The notes beneath the pieces were generated by a model, which was not told the origin of the DNA, did not search any database, and saw only the letters and a list, made by a program, of their open reading frames with translations. A stretch of DNA of 64,000 nt, from contig NC_059408.1 in NCBI RefSeq assembly GCF_905220565.1, forward strand, positions 8,494,508 to 8,558,507, in the 5' to 3' direction. The translations under genes and the position numbers were made by a program. Positions within the stretch are counted from its first letter, which is position 1, and each line of letters begins with the position of its first letter. The DNA comes from Melitaea cinxia. Taxonomy: Eukaryota; Arthropoda; Insecta; Lepidoptera; Nymphalidae. Below, one piece after another: positions 11,083 to 23,108 of the stretch.

Positions 11083-11309
11083 CACTCGAAGGGATCATAA
11101 ATCATAAGGAAAGTAATGTTCGTCCCAAAGAAGACATCAAGCGTGGAATTCTCGATAGGATATAATGTAGGAGTGCGGTGAATCAAAATAACGCATTCGG
11201 GCCGTATCATGTCGAGATCGAGGCCGTCGACCTTCTTACTGCACCCTCCTGTATCCCGTGACATTCGTTTTAAAAAGCACAGAAAAAAATCATTCTTTCT
11301 TTCGTACAT
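11083..11309 (-). CDS. coding-like block A of a possible nested gene
   Basis: The frame continues from a hydrophobic stretch (11310-11390; FYVVLILCLIIKLIQ) through ATG 11309 (MYERKND) and ATG 11264 (MSRDTGG). The part from about 11250 down has coding-like codon use: KKVDGLDLDMIRPECVILIH, then TPTLYP, ENSTLDVFFGTN and YDPFEW. It contains two N-glycosylation motifs (NST, NIT), which with the hydrophobic stretch would suit a membrane-anchored or secreted protein. The frame ends either at TAA right after FEW or at a donor TG|GTAATT (11083/11082). I do not recognise the family. Direct splicing to block B would make a TGA codon, so the two may be parts of a decayed gene. Confidence 0.35.
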
Positions 11310-13579
11310 TTTTGGTATTTGAAGTTTTAATTGAATTAATTTAATAATTAGGCACAAAATTAAAACAACGTAAAACGGAAAAAGCACCACGAAGTTTCTT
11401 CATCGTATAAGGAGCACAATATGAACGAGCGTTGCTTTGTTTGATAGCTATGTTAATTTTACAATATACACAATAGTAGCCTTTTGTGTGCCTACGCTCG
11501 AAGTGAGCTATCAACGGGTACATGTTAATTTAGTCCACATTCGAACCGAAGTTTGTACTTAGACTATGTGATGAACGAGTCTGATTTTTGCTCTTGTGCG
11601 TTCAATATGGAATAAAAGGTACTTATAGTGGTCATTTTAATATAGGTTTAATTAATAATTGATATTGTTGTATGTACGATTACAATGAAATGTTAAATGA
11701 ATGTAATGTAAAATTGTTACAAAGCAGATTGGCTAATACGTTTGGGACATGTCGGCTTCTATAGCCTCAATAATCCATCAATAAAACTTTTAATTCAATA
11801 TCGTCTTCAGCAACTATTGATACATAGGTTAAACAGACATATCTATTGCTTAACAATTAAATGGCAAGCGTACAAAATACGCATCATTACACATTAACAA
11901 AACAAAATCGTTTGAAGATATTCGTTTGAGTGACGGCACATCAAATCGGTTATGTAATGATTACTTTAACAATAGAGCGAGTCAATCAAGCGTTGGAGAC
12001 GATTTTAAATAAGTCCAAGGGAGAAAGCACTTCGCCTCGGGTTTTAGGTGACGTGGAGGATGATTGTAGAAGATTACAGTGTATAGTCCGTAAATTGAGG
12101 TGGCTGAGACCGTGGCCCCAGACCCGGGTCACTAATGTTGTAACAACACTGATGAAGCGCGTATTCATGGACCTTACTCGCTTCGTTAGATAAACGATCG
12201 GATGTATCAATTTGCTGCAAGCGCTAAGCTGATCTGTGATTATGTAATAATTTATAATAATATTTTAAAATCGGTTACATACTGCGATCGTAACTACTTA
12301 TTACGTGACTATTAACGATGTATATTAAAAATGTCAACGTTTATGGTTTTTTTTTTTCTGGTTATGCAATAATCGTATTACTTAGATGAAAATAATTTAT
12401 CTCCCGAAACCCGAATGAGCTAAGAACAAAATCCCAATACCGTTAAAATTTTTGAGCGGATTTGTGTCAACTCGTGATACATTGGTTCGATACCCCGGAA
12501 TAAAATTTATTGTTTGTCAGAGTAAATTTTAAACATATTATAATGAAAGGAATTTAAAGAAGATGTTAAGCTGCTAATAATGAAGGTATCGCACAATATA
12601 TTTAAAATGTAAAACATGTAATTGGGAAAAGAATGCTTTAATTTTACGATCTTAACGATTCCTAAGTATACGATACTGTATTAATAAATAATTCAAGATT
12701 TGTTAAATTTATTAGAAACGATGAAAATGAGTGAGAAGTCACCAAGAAGCAGTAAAACGGCAGTAAATTATTGGTAACCCACCGTTTCCCGCTTTCACCT
12801 TGCGCAACATCGTTTTTCAATGATTTACTTTACATCACCGACCAACAAATACATACATATGTGGTAATTCAAGAGAATTAAACCTGCTCATTTTTATCCT
12901 AAATTACTTTTATACAATGTTTATTTAGTAATAAAAGTGTCCACAGTTAAAATAAGTAGATTTTACAAGCACTTCTTGAACATATCGTCACTAAGCATTT
13001 TAACCTAAGCTCTTTGAAGATCTGCTTACTGAAAATTTTAGTAGCAATCATGGCCTTTTTTTTTTAATTATCGATATAAGTAATATTAAAATATAAATGT
13101 ATGAAACGAGATTAATTAGGTAATTTTACGGTTAATATTTTATGTATATTGGTTGTAAAACTTATAATCATGTAATTTTAATAGCTATTACACATGAAAT
13201 AAGTAGGTTACACAAAACGAAAAGCCCAAAAATTATTGATAAGGAAATTCATTCTACATGTTGCATATAACATCTATTGTCCCACTTTTCATTGTTACGT
13301 AAAAAATTTATCGCATAAATGTATTCACATTAGACGCATGTGATAAATGTGGATGTCGACGGCTACTACGTTGCGTGTAGGAAGAATGAGTGGTCAATAA
13401 TATTTCGAAACAAAACATTTTTACTTCATTGAAGTTTTTAGTTACGTAAATTTTATTTATTCTAGTGAGACCCAAGATCTTCACGTGAAGATCAAATGAT
13501 ATTTTGTGACTACTTGTTTGTGTTGGTAATGATACTTAAGTACGTACAAGTACATAAGTAGGTATAAGACATATATATA

Positions 13580-13860
13580 CTAGCTGACCCAGCAAACGTT
13601 GTTTTGCTATATATATTATGACAATTTAGAGTTGTATGTATTTTTCAACACCAAATCATAATAAAATAAAGAATAAAAAAATTATCTAAAAATTAAAAAA
13701 ATTGGGATGGACTACCCTTAACATTTAGGGGGATGAAAAATAGATGTTGTTCGATTCTCAGACCTACCCAATATGCACACAAAATTTCATGAGAATCGGT
13801 CAAGCCGTTTCAGAGGAGTTTAACTACAAACACCGCGACACGAGAATTTTATATATTAGA
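13580..13860 (-). mobile_element. non-autonomous Helitron, complete
   Basis: On the minus strand it begins TCTAATATATAAAATTCTCG, passes GGCTTGACCGATTCTCATG and CATCTATTTTTCATCCCCCT, and ends GCTGGGTCAGCTAG. TC start, CTAG end with a preceding hairpin, and no terminal inverted repeats fit Helitrons. The same element is at 18100 and 21838. Confidence 0.75.
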
Positions 13861-14787
13861 AGATATATACCATATATGTGTGTATATACATACTTAGATA
13901 TACTTAAACTATAAGTACATTATCTACTAAAAGTATTTGACGCGAATTTAGCTAACAAAGTCATATAACATATTATACAATCGAAGTATTTTTTTTAAAC
14001 CGGCTAATATTAACCAAAACAAATTAACGTTATAGATAATCAAACATAATTCAACATTATATAGTAAATATTAGTTTTTTTTTAATCTGTTACTACATTC
14101 AAAACTAAGTGGGTATCAAATAAATTTAAAAAAAAAGTCAAAGACAAGTTGTAACGAAATCAACTGAAAATGACAAGGTCTTCGCCTCGAATTTACAACC
14201 ATTTAGTTCGTTTTAATTATAATAACGGTCTATTTAACGACTAAACCTGTTTCCATTCAAGTCGAACGTACTAAGCGTGATCTTGACTATATGTTGCAAC
14301 TTTGTTATAACTTTCCTGGAAATTCGTCCGATTACCTAATTGCTCTAAAATAAACACGTTTCAGAGAAAACCCATTTACTAGTTTGTGGGCAGCAGTTGA
14401 AAGACAGGTGTAGAATAATGTTGTATGATACAATAAAAATACATCAAGTTGAACAAATGCCAGTTTCTTTTTTCGTAATATCTATTATCCAGGTGCAAAT
14501 AAAATTAGTAACAAGGTCGCACTAGTTTAGTTAAAACAAGATGTTGTTGTTATAAATGGACGTGTTAACAACGAGATAACAATTGCACCTTTAGGAGTAA
14601 ATACTCATATGATAATTTGTTATTTCAAACACTTAAAAATAAACAAAGCGTAATTTAAGTCAGATCATCTGGAAATTGTTTCGTAGGGTAGCGAACGCAG
14701 TGTCCGTGGTTCCCGGAACATGAACAAACCATTGAACACAATGAACTTTATGAAAATAAATAGATCAATCTTATTATTATAGGAATA

Positions 14788-15503
14788 CTAGCGACCCGCT
14801 CCGGCTTCGCACGGATATAAAATATAATTATAGCCTATGTCATTCACTGAAAAAATGATTAAAATCGATCCAGTAGTTTTCATTTATTCATTACTGCCCG
14901 TGGCCCGCACGCGTTAACTTAGAGTAAAAGCCGGCCGGAACCGCCGCAAACGCTACGTACCGCGATTTTTAAATCTGTAATATCTTCGAAAATATTCATT
15001 TAAATCATATGCTGTAAAGGGCCATATAGATCTATATTAAATAAAAAATATATTTAAGGTATTTAATTGGATAAGGATTAATGCTGTATTGGTTAAAATC
15101 GCTTCGAAAATTAGCCATTATTTGTCGTAAAAAGTAAATGACAAAAAATGTTATTGTGGGATATCCATAAGAGATAGGTATATACCATCGCGGAGTTTTC
15201 TGTAGACCTTTTCAATGTGTACAATACTTAGTACATTATTTTGATAAATCTCGTAGGGTTCAGCCTGCGTTTGCAATTTAAGCGAAAAAAAAATAATTAT
15301 TTACGACGTAACATTAGAAAACTTAAGAATAACAGTATTTCTCCACTATTTAATGGATGTTATTATACATATAAACGTTCCTCTTGAATCAATCTATCTA
15401 TTAAAAAGAACCGCATCAAAATCCGTTGCGTAGTTTTAAAGATTTAAGCGTACATACATGTGCAGGGACAGAGAAAGCGACTTTGTTTTATACTATGTAG
15501 TGA
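14788..15503 (-). mobile_element. interspersed element, ACTAGCGACCCG...ACTATGTAGTGA type
   Basis: The left end, CTAGCGACCCGCTCCGGCTT / CGCACGGATA, and the right end, CGCATCAAAATCCGTTGCGT ... GACAGAGAAAGCGACTTTGT ... ACTATGTAGTG, are the two ends of a very common lepidopteran repeat with a Helitron-like CTAG. The middle contains an extra GC-rich patch (14886-14960). Boundaries are approximate; no coding capacity was seen. Confidence 0.6.
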
Positions 15504-16652
15504 AGAACGATAATAGAAGTAAACACATTTAGTTGAACTGAATTTTGTTGGGCGCACCGTGAAGAGTGACACCCACAAAATTAGTCCGCTTTGTATGGAT
15601 ACGTTATTACGTCATTAGACTTTGAGGCTATTTTTTGTTACTTCCCCGTTTTTATGTTAATATTACCAGACACGAATTATATGTAGAATTAAATAGATTA
15701 TAATGAGACGTTCTAAGAAATATCATAATTGTAGATCTGCTATTACAAAATGCGTGTTGGATTAAAATTTACTATGAATAATCAATAAATTTGTATAAAA
15801 AATCTAGTTTTATTTTTACTATGTCAAGTACATGGCCTAAAATTAGGGCAACATTTAAATTTTTAGCTTATGTTCATACATTCAATTGACAGAATTTAAA
15901 CTAAAGTACCCGCAGTAATCAACAATTCAATTTAGGCGTCAAATTAAAGACAATTTAGTTTATTTTATCAATTCATCTTGTTTGATCACCTTAGTTAGCT
16001 TTTTGTGACTCACAAGGTTACAATAAAGCATTGATAATTGCCATAAGAATGAGTTTATGCATAATATGTGTATATATATATGTACATTAACATACATTAA
16101 AAACCACAAGTAAGTCATATAAGCGTTGATATGCTGTACGCATATATAACGACTTTAGTACTACATAGCTGGTATAAATACCTTTATGTATCTACTCGTA
16201 TACATTCTTTGTAAGAATGGAGATCCAAGTAAAGTTGTAGAATATTTATGTCATTTTCTGTTAAAATATATATTTATAATTTTAGTGAGGTTTTAAAATT
16301 ATTTTCTTAGTAGTTTGCAATAGAGTATTCTCATTAAAATCTCAAAACTCAAGTCAAAATATAACAAAAAAGTATATATTATTCATTTGGTCACGTACAT
16401 AGTTTTACATTTCAACATCCTTACTGGTGCTTCGGGATAACTTAAAGGAAACCAGACTTTTGTTAAGTCCTTTTCAGTAGTTTTTGAATTGAAAACAATT
16501 TCTAGAATCAAAAGAGTTCACAGAAAATATAAAGAAGCCACCGCTGGATATCAATTAATGACTTTGAAACGTGATTAAACAAATTCAAATGTCTGAATAC
16601 ATCATGTCCTGACGTATAAAGAGTAACAAAAGAAAAAATATCCCATATACTT

Positions 16653-16684
16653 TTTAACCGACTTTAAAAAATAAGGATGTTGCT

Positions 16685-16739
<55 letters not shown>

Positions 16740-16992
16740 CGGGGATAACTTCGTCATTTATGAACTGATTTTGATAATTTCTTTTTTGTTGGAAAGGAAA
16801 TATCCCAAGAGTGATACCATGATAAGGAAACCAGGATCTGATAATCGAATCCTAGAGAAATCGAAGGGAACCCTCGAAAATCTTAGCGACGACTACAAGA
16901 CGAGACTAGTGGGTTTGTTAATTTTTTTCGTCACCTTACGTTGTATTTGACGTATAATTGAAGTCTGTTTTTTTCGTGTTTACTTGAAACAC
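16653..16992. repeat. ACCGACTTC-family repeat, interrupted by an (AT)n tract
   Basis: AACCGACTTTAAAAAATAAG opens the copy and ACGTATAATTGAAGTCTG closes it. In between is the module with TTGTTGGAAAGGAAATATCC and AAACCAGGATCTGATAAT, also present reversed in the copies at 23109 and 29938. About 50 bases of pure AT (16687-16736) lie near the left end. A 71-codon open frame over it is not a gene. Confidence 0.6.
16687..16736. repeat. (AT)n microsatellite
   Basis: About 25 uninterrupted AT units. Confidence 0.9.
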
Positions 16993-18099
16993 AATTACTG
17001 CTGCATACATTTTAAAAGATTAACAATTATGTGATGGAAAAATATTAATCTTGTTAACAAGATAATCAAAGAAATAATTTGAGAATACTTATTACTTTTA
17101 AATAACCACACGTACAATATTGATCATTTATGTTTTCACGGCTAATAATTTGTCACATTTACAGTAATATATAACATTAAAATCAAGAGGACATGTGAAG
17201 TGTGATTCCATCGAGAAGCGAGATATTGCTATGATTCAGCTTGGTATCGTGCGTTTTCAGTAACGTTACTTCCTACGTGATTTCATTATATTTTTGCGTT
17301 GTGTGGGAACCGATTGAGATGCACAATGATGGCGAGTCTATTAGAACTCGTCGATCGAGAATGCATCGAGAAACGGTGTTCCGTGAACGCAGAACAATGG
17401 TTGGTAATTTTGCAATGTCTTCTTATTACTTGCCACGCATGCACATGACGCAAGCTCGAACGTACACATTATTGCCATGTCCCTGCTCCTAAGCTCATTA
17501 TTCATACACAGCTAGGCAATTTTAAATATAATCTTGTACGCATTTGAATTCGCTAAATGTCTATATTGTTTTAACAGACCTCCCATTTAAATATAATGGA
17601 TGTTATATTAATAAACAAAAGTTGTACTGGCTCATCGAAGCATATTGTTTGGGTTAAATGGCCATAAAGCTTACAATTTAAATTGTAATAAAACCCTTCG
17701 AAATATTTATGACTTTAGAATTAACGCCCTAAGAAGTTTCAATAATTAAAAATTAATGCCGGCCCATAAATTAAATTTATAAGGATAAAATATAAAGGCT
17801 TCCTGTTATTAAAAATCAATATCGAAAGTAATTAAAACCCTCTGCCAACTAGGATAGGACGTCGTTAGTCGTAACAGTCGCCGTTTATAAGAACAATTTA
17901 TTGCTTAAGATTATTATAGGGACTGAGCTTTATTTTAATATTAGAGATATACTTATATCTAACTATTTTTTGTCATATTAGACAATTGTCATACAGATTG
18001 ATTGCAATATTGGTTCAGTCTTTTAGCTATTTACATTTAAATTATGTACTTAATATTCTAATAGACAGGAGACAGAAATTTATAAAAGTAAATACCTAT

Positions 18100-18412
18100 T
18101 CTAATATATAAAATTCTCGTGTCAGTTAAACTCCTCCGAAACGGCTTGACCGATTCTCATGAAATTTTGTGTGCATATTGGGTAGGTCTGAGAATCGAAC
18201 AACATCTATTTTTTATCCCCCTAAATGTTAAGGGGCCACTCCAGGGTTAGTCCATCCCATTTTTTTTAATTTTTAGATAAATTATTTATTCTTTATTTTA
18301 TTATGATTTAGCGTTGAAAACTACATACAACCCTAAATTTTCACCATTCAACCACCAACTCCTATTTTTAAATAGCGTTTAGAGGCAAGACAACGTTTCC
18401 CGAGTCAGCTAG
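18100..18412 (+). mobile_element. non-autonomous Helitron, complete
   Basis: It begins TCTAATATATAAAATTCTCG and ends CGAGTCAGCTAG, the same family as 13580-13860 and 21838-22149 but in the opposite orientation. It is longer than the first copy because it keeps the CAACCACCAACTCCTATTTT / TAAATAGCGTTTAGAGGCAA segment near its 3' end. Confidence 0.78.
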
Positions 18413-18539
18413 TAAATCTATAAATTTGAATAATGATTACAATTATTGTATCTTCTAATTAGTGTTCTATCACAAGAAATACTTATATTTTTCGTGTAGT
18501 GTCATTTTACTACCGTCAATGCTGTATATATATTATAGT

Positions 18540-18990
18540 ACCTGGGTGACCGAGCTTAGCTGGGTATTTTTAGTAAATCGTGTTTTTTTGGAAATCATAT
18601 TTAAATACGAATTACATATTGATAAAATATGAATAATCCTTTCTGATTTTACCGATAATAATAAAAAATATAAATAAATATAAAAAATCAAAAAGAAAAT
18701 AAATAATAATCATCGACCTGGAGACATGGGAATTTGAACCGCGGTCTTTTCAGTCGTTTCCGACTGGTCGATTTCCCACCAGAGCTATTACAATTTTATT
18801 GACAGTTGCGAAATTTACCTTCGTATTCTAACTATATTGTAGCCATTTTTTCATTGCCTAAAAACAGGGATAAAACAGGGATAAATTTTTCTAAAAATTA
18901 ATCCTAGCTAGATGAATTTATCGCCCTCGATACCTCCTAAATACTAAATTTCATGAAAATTTTGGAGCCGTTTCCGAGATTCAGATATAC
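18540..18990 (+). repeat. composite interspersed repeat with a tRNA-like core
   Basis: It opens ACCTGGGTGACCGAGCTTAG and ends CATGAAAATTTTGGAGCCGT / TTCCGAGATTC, both words common in lepidopteran repeats. At 18715-18786 the minus strand reads GCTCTGGTGGGAAATCGACC, AGTCGGAAACGACTG, then CGCGGTTCAAATTCCCATG. These resemble A and B boxes of a tRNA-derived promoter, but no cloverleaf forms, so it is not a functional tRNA. Confidence 0.55.
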
Positions 18991-19351
18991 TTCATACATA
19001 GATAATGAAACTGTATGTTGAATCTTAAAACTAAATATAAATCTACTTAAACAGTGTGCCGATCTTAGGTAGGTGTTTAGTGTTAAATAATAATTAATGC
19101 AGTCACGGGTCCAATACTAAAACAGCACATTAATTGCAAGAATTATTTCACGATAAACTTGCAAAGAAACAATTTATTAATGCTTTTCTATCTCTAGTTT
19201 TTCGTGTTATTGTTAATCATTTGCTAACAGATTGATTATAGTATGAAAACTTTATTAGCTAGAAACTTCAAAAAAGGCAAGGAAAAACTACGAGTTTCAA
19301 GAAAATTGTCCTTTTTGTTATCAATGACAAATTTAATGTTATACTCATATA

Positions 19352-19487
19352 CGCCGAGTTGCACGAAACAAAATTAAAATTTTAGTAGCGATTAAACTAA
19401 TTTAATCACAAGAATTTCACAAAATTCTTGCGATGAAATTAGTTTAATCACTACTTAAATTTTAATTTCTTTTCGTGCAACTCGGCG
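19352..19487. mobile_element. palindromic MITE
   Basis: The 136-bp segment is almost entirely an inverted repeat: CGCCGAGTTGCACGAAA at the left against TTTCGTGCAACTCGGCG at the right, continuing inward through TAAAATTTTAGTAG / CTACTTAAATTTTA and GATTAAACTAATTTAAT to CAAGAATT / AATTCTTG at the centre. It has no coding capacity. ATA on both sides may be the target duplication. The transcript would fold into a long hairpin. Confidence 0.75.
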
Positions 19488-20460
19488 ATAGTCATGTAAA
19501 TGTTTTATATTTATAAAATACATAATTATAACGTAAAACTTGTAAATGATGGACCATTACAATTAGACAATTAGGTTACGATAGATCTGGTTCGAAGTAA
19601 TTATAAAGGAATTACGAAAGCGAAACCAATCAATCGAATCTTCTGATTCGAAGCGAGACTACAATTATGTAACGTGTATAGTTAAAACAAAATGTGGTAA
19701 AACATGCAGCCCTACTATGATTCCATTTTGCCCCCGGAGTATTCGACGGTCCGATCATTAGGCAATTACGATGTCCGAAGTCAGGTAAAAAGAGGATGCT
19801 ATGTTTATATTCTAGAGGCGCCTTGTTATTGTAAACTACATTATTTTAAAACGAACGTATCCCTACACATTGAAGTTCGCTAATATACTCTATATTTGAC
19901 TCAATGACTAAGAATGTTGTTGATTTCGTATTTTTTTTTTTTTTTTTTTTTGTTATGTACAACTTAATTAACCGTCATAACTCTTAGTTATCACAGCTTT
20001 ATTTGAGAGGAGTCAAATGATGCCAAATCTCTGTAACAATAGATGTTTGTTTTCTTAACTGCAGGTAATGCGAGCAAAGCATTTTACACTTCGACGTTAG
20101 TACCTTCACCACATTATCTCGGGAATTTGAAGCCGAGGTGTTCAATTTTATTAGAAGAGATCATGATGATCATAACCATATCATTAAAACACAATAAGGC
20201 TATAATAACACATCCAGTATGCAGGCGGTCTTTAATAATACATTTCTTTGAATTTGAAATAATAAGTCGCATTATGAATTTATATTAGTAAATAATACGA
20301 GGTAAATGTATATTTCTGTTATTTGCTAATTATCTGATATTTCTTCTTTATAACAACTGAACATGATCAGAAGATGCCTGTAAATGACTCACTGATGAGT
20401 AAATAATTTTTGCCTGATTTAGGGGAAGAGTAGAGCTGAATCCACTAATAAGTCCGAAAA

Positions 20461-20566
20461 ATAACGACTACTTATATTTTATATTAGTAGTGGTAAGCAG
20501 TTGTACTTATATTTTATATAAGTAGTAGTAAGTAGTTGTACTATATTTTATATAAGTAGTCGTTAT
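20461..20566. repeat. nested tandem and inverted repeat block
   Basis: Three degenerate units of about 35-41 bases, each with CTTATATTTTATATAAGTAGT (or a variant) and GTAAG(C/T)AGTTGTA, are enclosed by perfect 16-bp inverted arms, ATAACGACTACTTATA (20461-20476) and TATAAGTAGTCGTTAT (20551-20566). Confidence 0.75.
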
Positions 20567-20853
20567 TATATAGCTTATAAGCTCAAATAGTAAACAACCT
20601 TTGGAAACAGAAGGTTACATACAAGGTGGACATGATTCATTTACGGAAATTAATTAATTAAGTTTAAGTAACGAAAAAAATTTACTCAAGCACTCTTGCA
20701 AAAAAAAGTTAAAAGTAAAATATCTAAAAAATACACTACTCAAAAAACATTTAAAATATTCAATATTTGATGGATAAATGGACAAACATTTATTTTAAAT
20801 TAAGAAAAAAAAAATATTTGAAATAATAAATTAATTAATTAATAAAAACTCAC

Positions 20854-21075
20854 ATGCATCATATGTTTCAAACACGAAGGTAGTCCAAATAAACTCACTA
20901 ACACAACATCGTAACGTGGGTCAATATCTAGGGACGCTTGTTTACACCGGTCAAAAGTTCCGTATGAGAATTCACAGTCGTGCGTCTGCACGCGTCGCGC
21001 GATCAGGACTGAAGCCGAACGCCGAGGGACTAGCGCGCGCGCACGTTCGAAGTACTTTGAAGTATGCTCCTGCAT
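20854..21075 (-). CDS. candidate alternative first exon of the ARHGAP20-like gene
   Basis: On the gene's strand a GC-rich block within AT-rich intron ends at a strong donor, CAT|GTGAGT, in phase 0, which fits exon 2 at 7004. The frame is open from ATG 21075 (MQEHTSKYFERARALV) to the donor (74 codons); two further in-frame ATGs stand just before the donor (ATG ATG CAT). A good initiator-like TTCAGTCC places a possible start of transcription at about 21010; a transcript from there would contain only the late ATGs in frame, plus one short out-of-frame upstream ATG. It may thus be a mainly untranslated first exon of a shorter isoform. No homology is recognised, and it could be a chance open frame. 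Confidence 0.33.
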
Positions 21076-21837
21076 GTGCAACTGGCTACCATAACAATAG
21101 TACTAATAAACGACTATTATAAATATTTTAGATCATTTAAACCTATTTTTAAAACAGATGCAGTTCGATTTTATTACTAGTTCTTGTTACATAAAAAATA
21201 TACAGGTCCACATTTGCCAGCGTGTTGGCCTTGTCATTTTAGTTTTTTGTATAAATGTATACTCGTCCTGACGAAGATAGATCTTTTATTTATAGGATCT
21301 TTTTTACAGTTGTACTAATTTTTAATAAATGTTTTTAGTTGCTAAGGCTTTTATGTATTATATCAATCATTATCTTTACTTTTCATACAAAACAATGTTG
21401 CATAAAATACATTATATTTGTACGAGCGTATTAGAACGTTTCTGTTTGATAATTTACAGATAAAAACATAAATTACTAATATAATTTTGTACGTATAAAC
21501 ATGGACTAATTATAACATAAACTTCCATACGTTGACTGAGAAATATAATGACAGAATCTATTTTACTTTTAATCGACCTCCTCTCAGTTCGTAATGACAA
21601 CACCCACATAAATCATTGTTGTAATATATCACTAGAGTAATAAACGTAAGAGGCATTATTTATAACGAAAGCTTCGTGAGTGGAGATTGCGGCGGGCGGG
21701 CGGTTGGTTGGCACGCGCAATACGATTCAGGGCGGTCACACGCAAAAACAGCGGATATATAATTCCTTTTATTAAAATAATTGCTATTTCTTGCTATTCA
21801 AAATTTAACGTTTTTTTCTAATATATATAATTATATA

Positions 21838-22149
21838 CTAGCTGACCCGGCAATCGTTGTCTTGCCGCTAAACGCTATTAAAAATAGGGGTTGATGGTAG
21901 AGGGTTGAAAATTTAGGGTTGTATGTATTTTTTAATGTTGTATCATAAAAAAATAGAAATTAAAAATTTTGTCTAAAAAATCAAAAAAAATTTTTTTGGG
22001 GTGAACTACCCCTAACATTTAGGGGGATGAAAAATAGATGTTGGCCGATTCTCATAGATACCGGATAAGCACAAAAAATATCATCAAAATCGGTCAAGCC
22101 GTTTCGGAGGAGTAACGAAAACTGTGACACGAGAATTTTATATATTAGA
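21838..22149 (-). mobile_element. non-autonomous Helitron, complete
   Basis: CTAGCTGACCCGGCAATCGT stands at the left and AGAATTTTATATATTAGA at the right; read on the minus strand it runs from TCTAATATATAAAATTCTCG to CTAG. Third copy of the family at 13580 and 18100. Confidence 0.78.
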
Positions 22150-23108
22150 TACCTTTATAATCATTTAAAGAAACACACATGAATATAGTTCATTAGCAAT
22201 ATTATTATCCAGTGTCCGTATGTGGAAGCCTAAACGGTACATAATGAGAAGTAGAGTATGTCGCACTACTTATCAATCAAAGCAACACGCTTATAATCAT
22301 CACGACGCAGATATCTGATATGGATTATAGAACAATCGTTGCCAGATATTATTAGATAAGAAACTTGAAAATACTATTTTCACATCTACTCAATTAGAAA
22401 TATCTTTATAAAACTCGTCGAAAGGATATACCGAGCTTTTAATTAATTTACATAATATTTGTGACCATAATCTCGCCACCAGTTGCTGTTGAAACTTCCG
22501 ATCGCTTGCAACAGACTTCTAATAAGCACCGAGCACTTATTTGGTTGTCAACTATGTCAGTTGAATAACGATTTCATTGCATAATAAGCTTATAATAATA
22601 CTATAATCCCATACGATGTCATAAACATTTGAAATATTAACGTATTAACATTGAAAACGACCAAAAGAACGATTATGTTTAACGCACCGTCATTTTAATT
22701 TTAATTATTATTAATAGGAGTGAGAAATATTTCTGATTTGATTTGTAAGCGCTTGTTTTAAATATACACCGAGGGACCTCTTCTTCGCCGTCGTAACCTA
22801 AATTCATTGACTCCGAGCTATGTCCGATTCAATTAAACCAGTTAAATTATATCATTGGCCGCTTTACGGCATTAATTCGATTATCAACCACACGACACGC
22901 TTCGTCGCAGAATACCACAACGCTTGATCTTTAGGGTGTGCTTTTATGACCTTTTAAATTAACTTGTCTAGGAGTTTGTTTTTAATTGAGTTTTCATTTT
23001 GATTTATTGTTAATACTATTAAAACTTTACATTTAAACGCAATTAATATTCATAATACTTCAACCTAATATCTCAGTTAACGATAAACAATCAAACTGAA
23101 TAGAAAAA

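Noticed and set aside
11957..12193. 78-codon plus-strand open frame starting MITLTIERVNQ
   Set aside because: Reads rather protein-like, but the opposite strand is open as well, there is no homology I know, and no splice or promoter context. Worth a search but not annotated as a gene.
12455..12500. GGTTCGATACC B-box-like word
   Set aside because: No A box at the right distance and no cloverleaf.
18715..18786. Possible tRNA on the minus strand
   Set aside because: B-box-like GGTTCAAATTCC is present but acceptor and D stems do not pair; part of a repeat.
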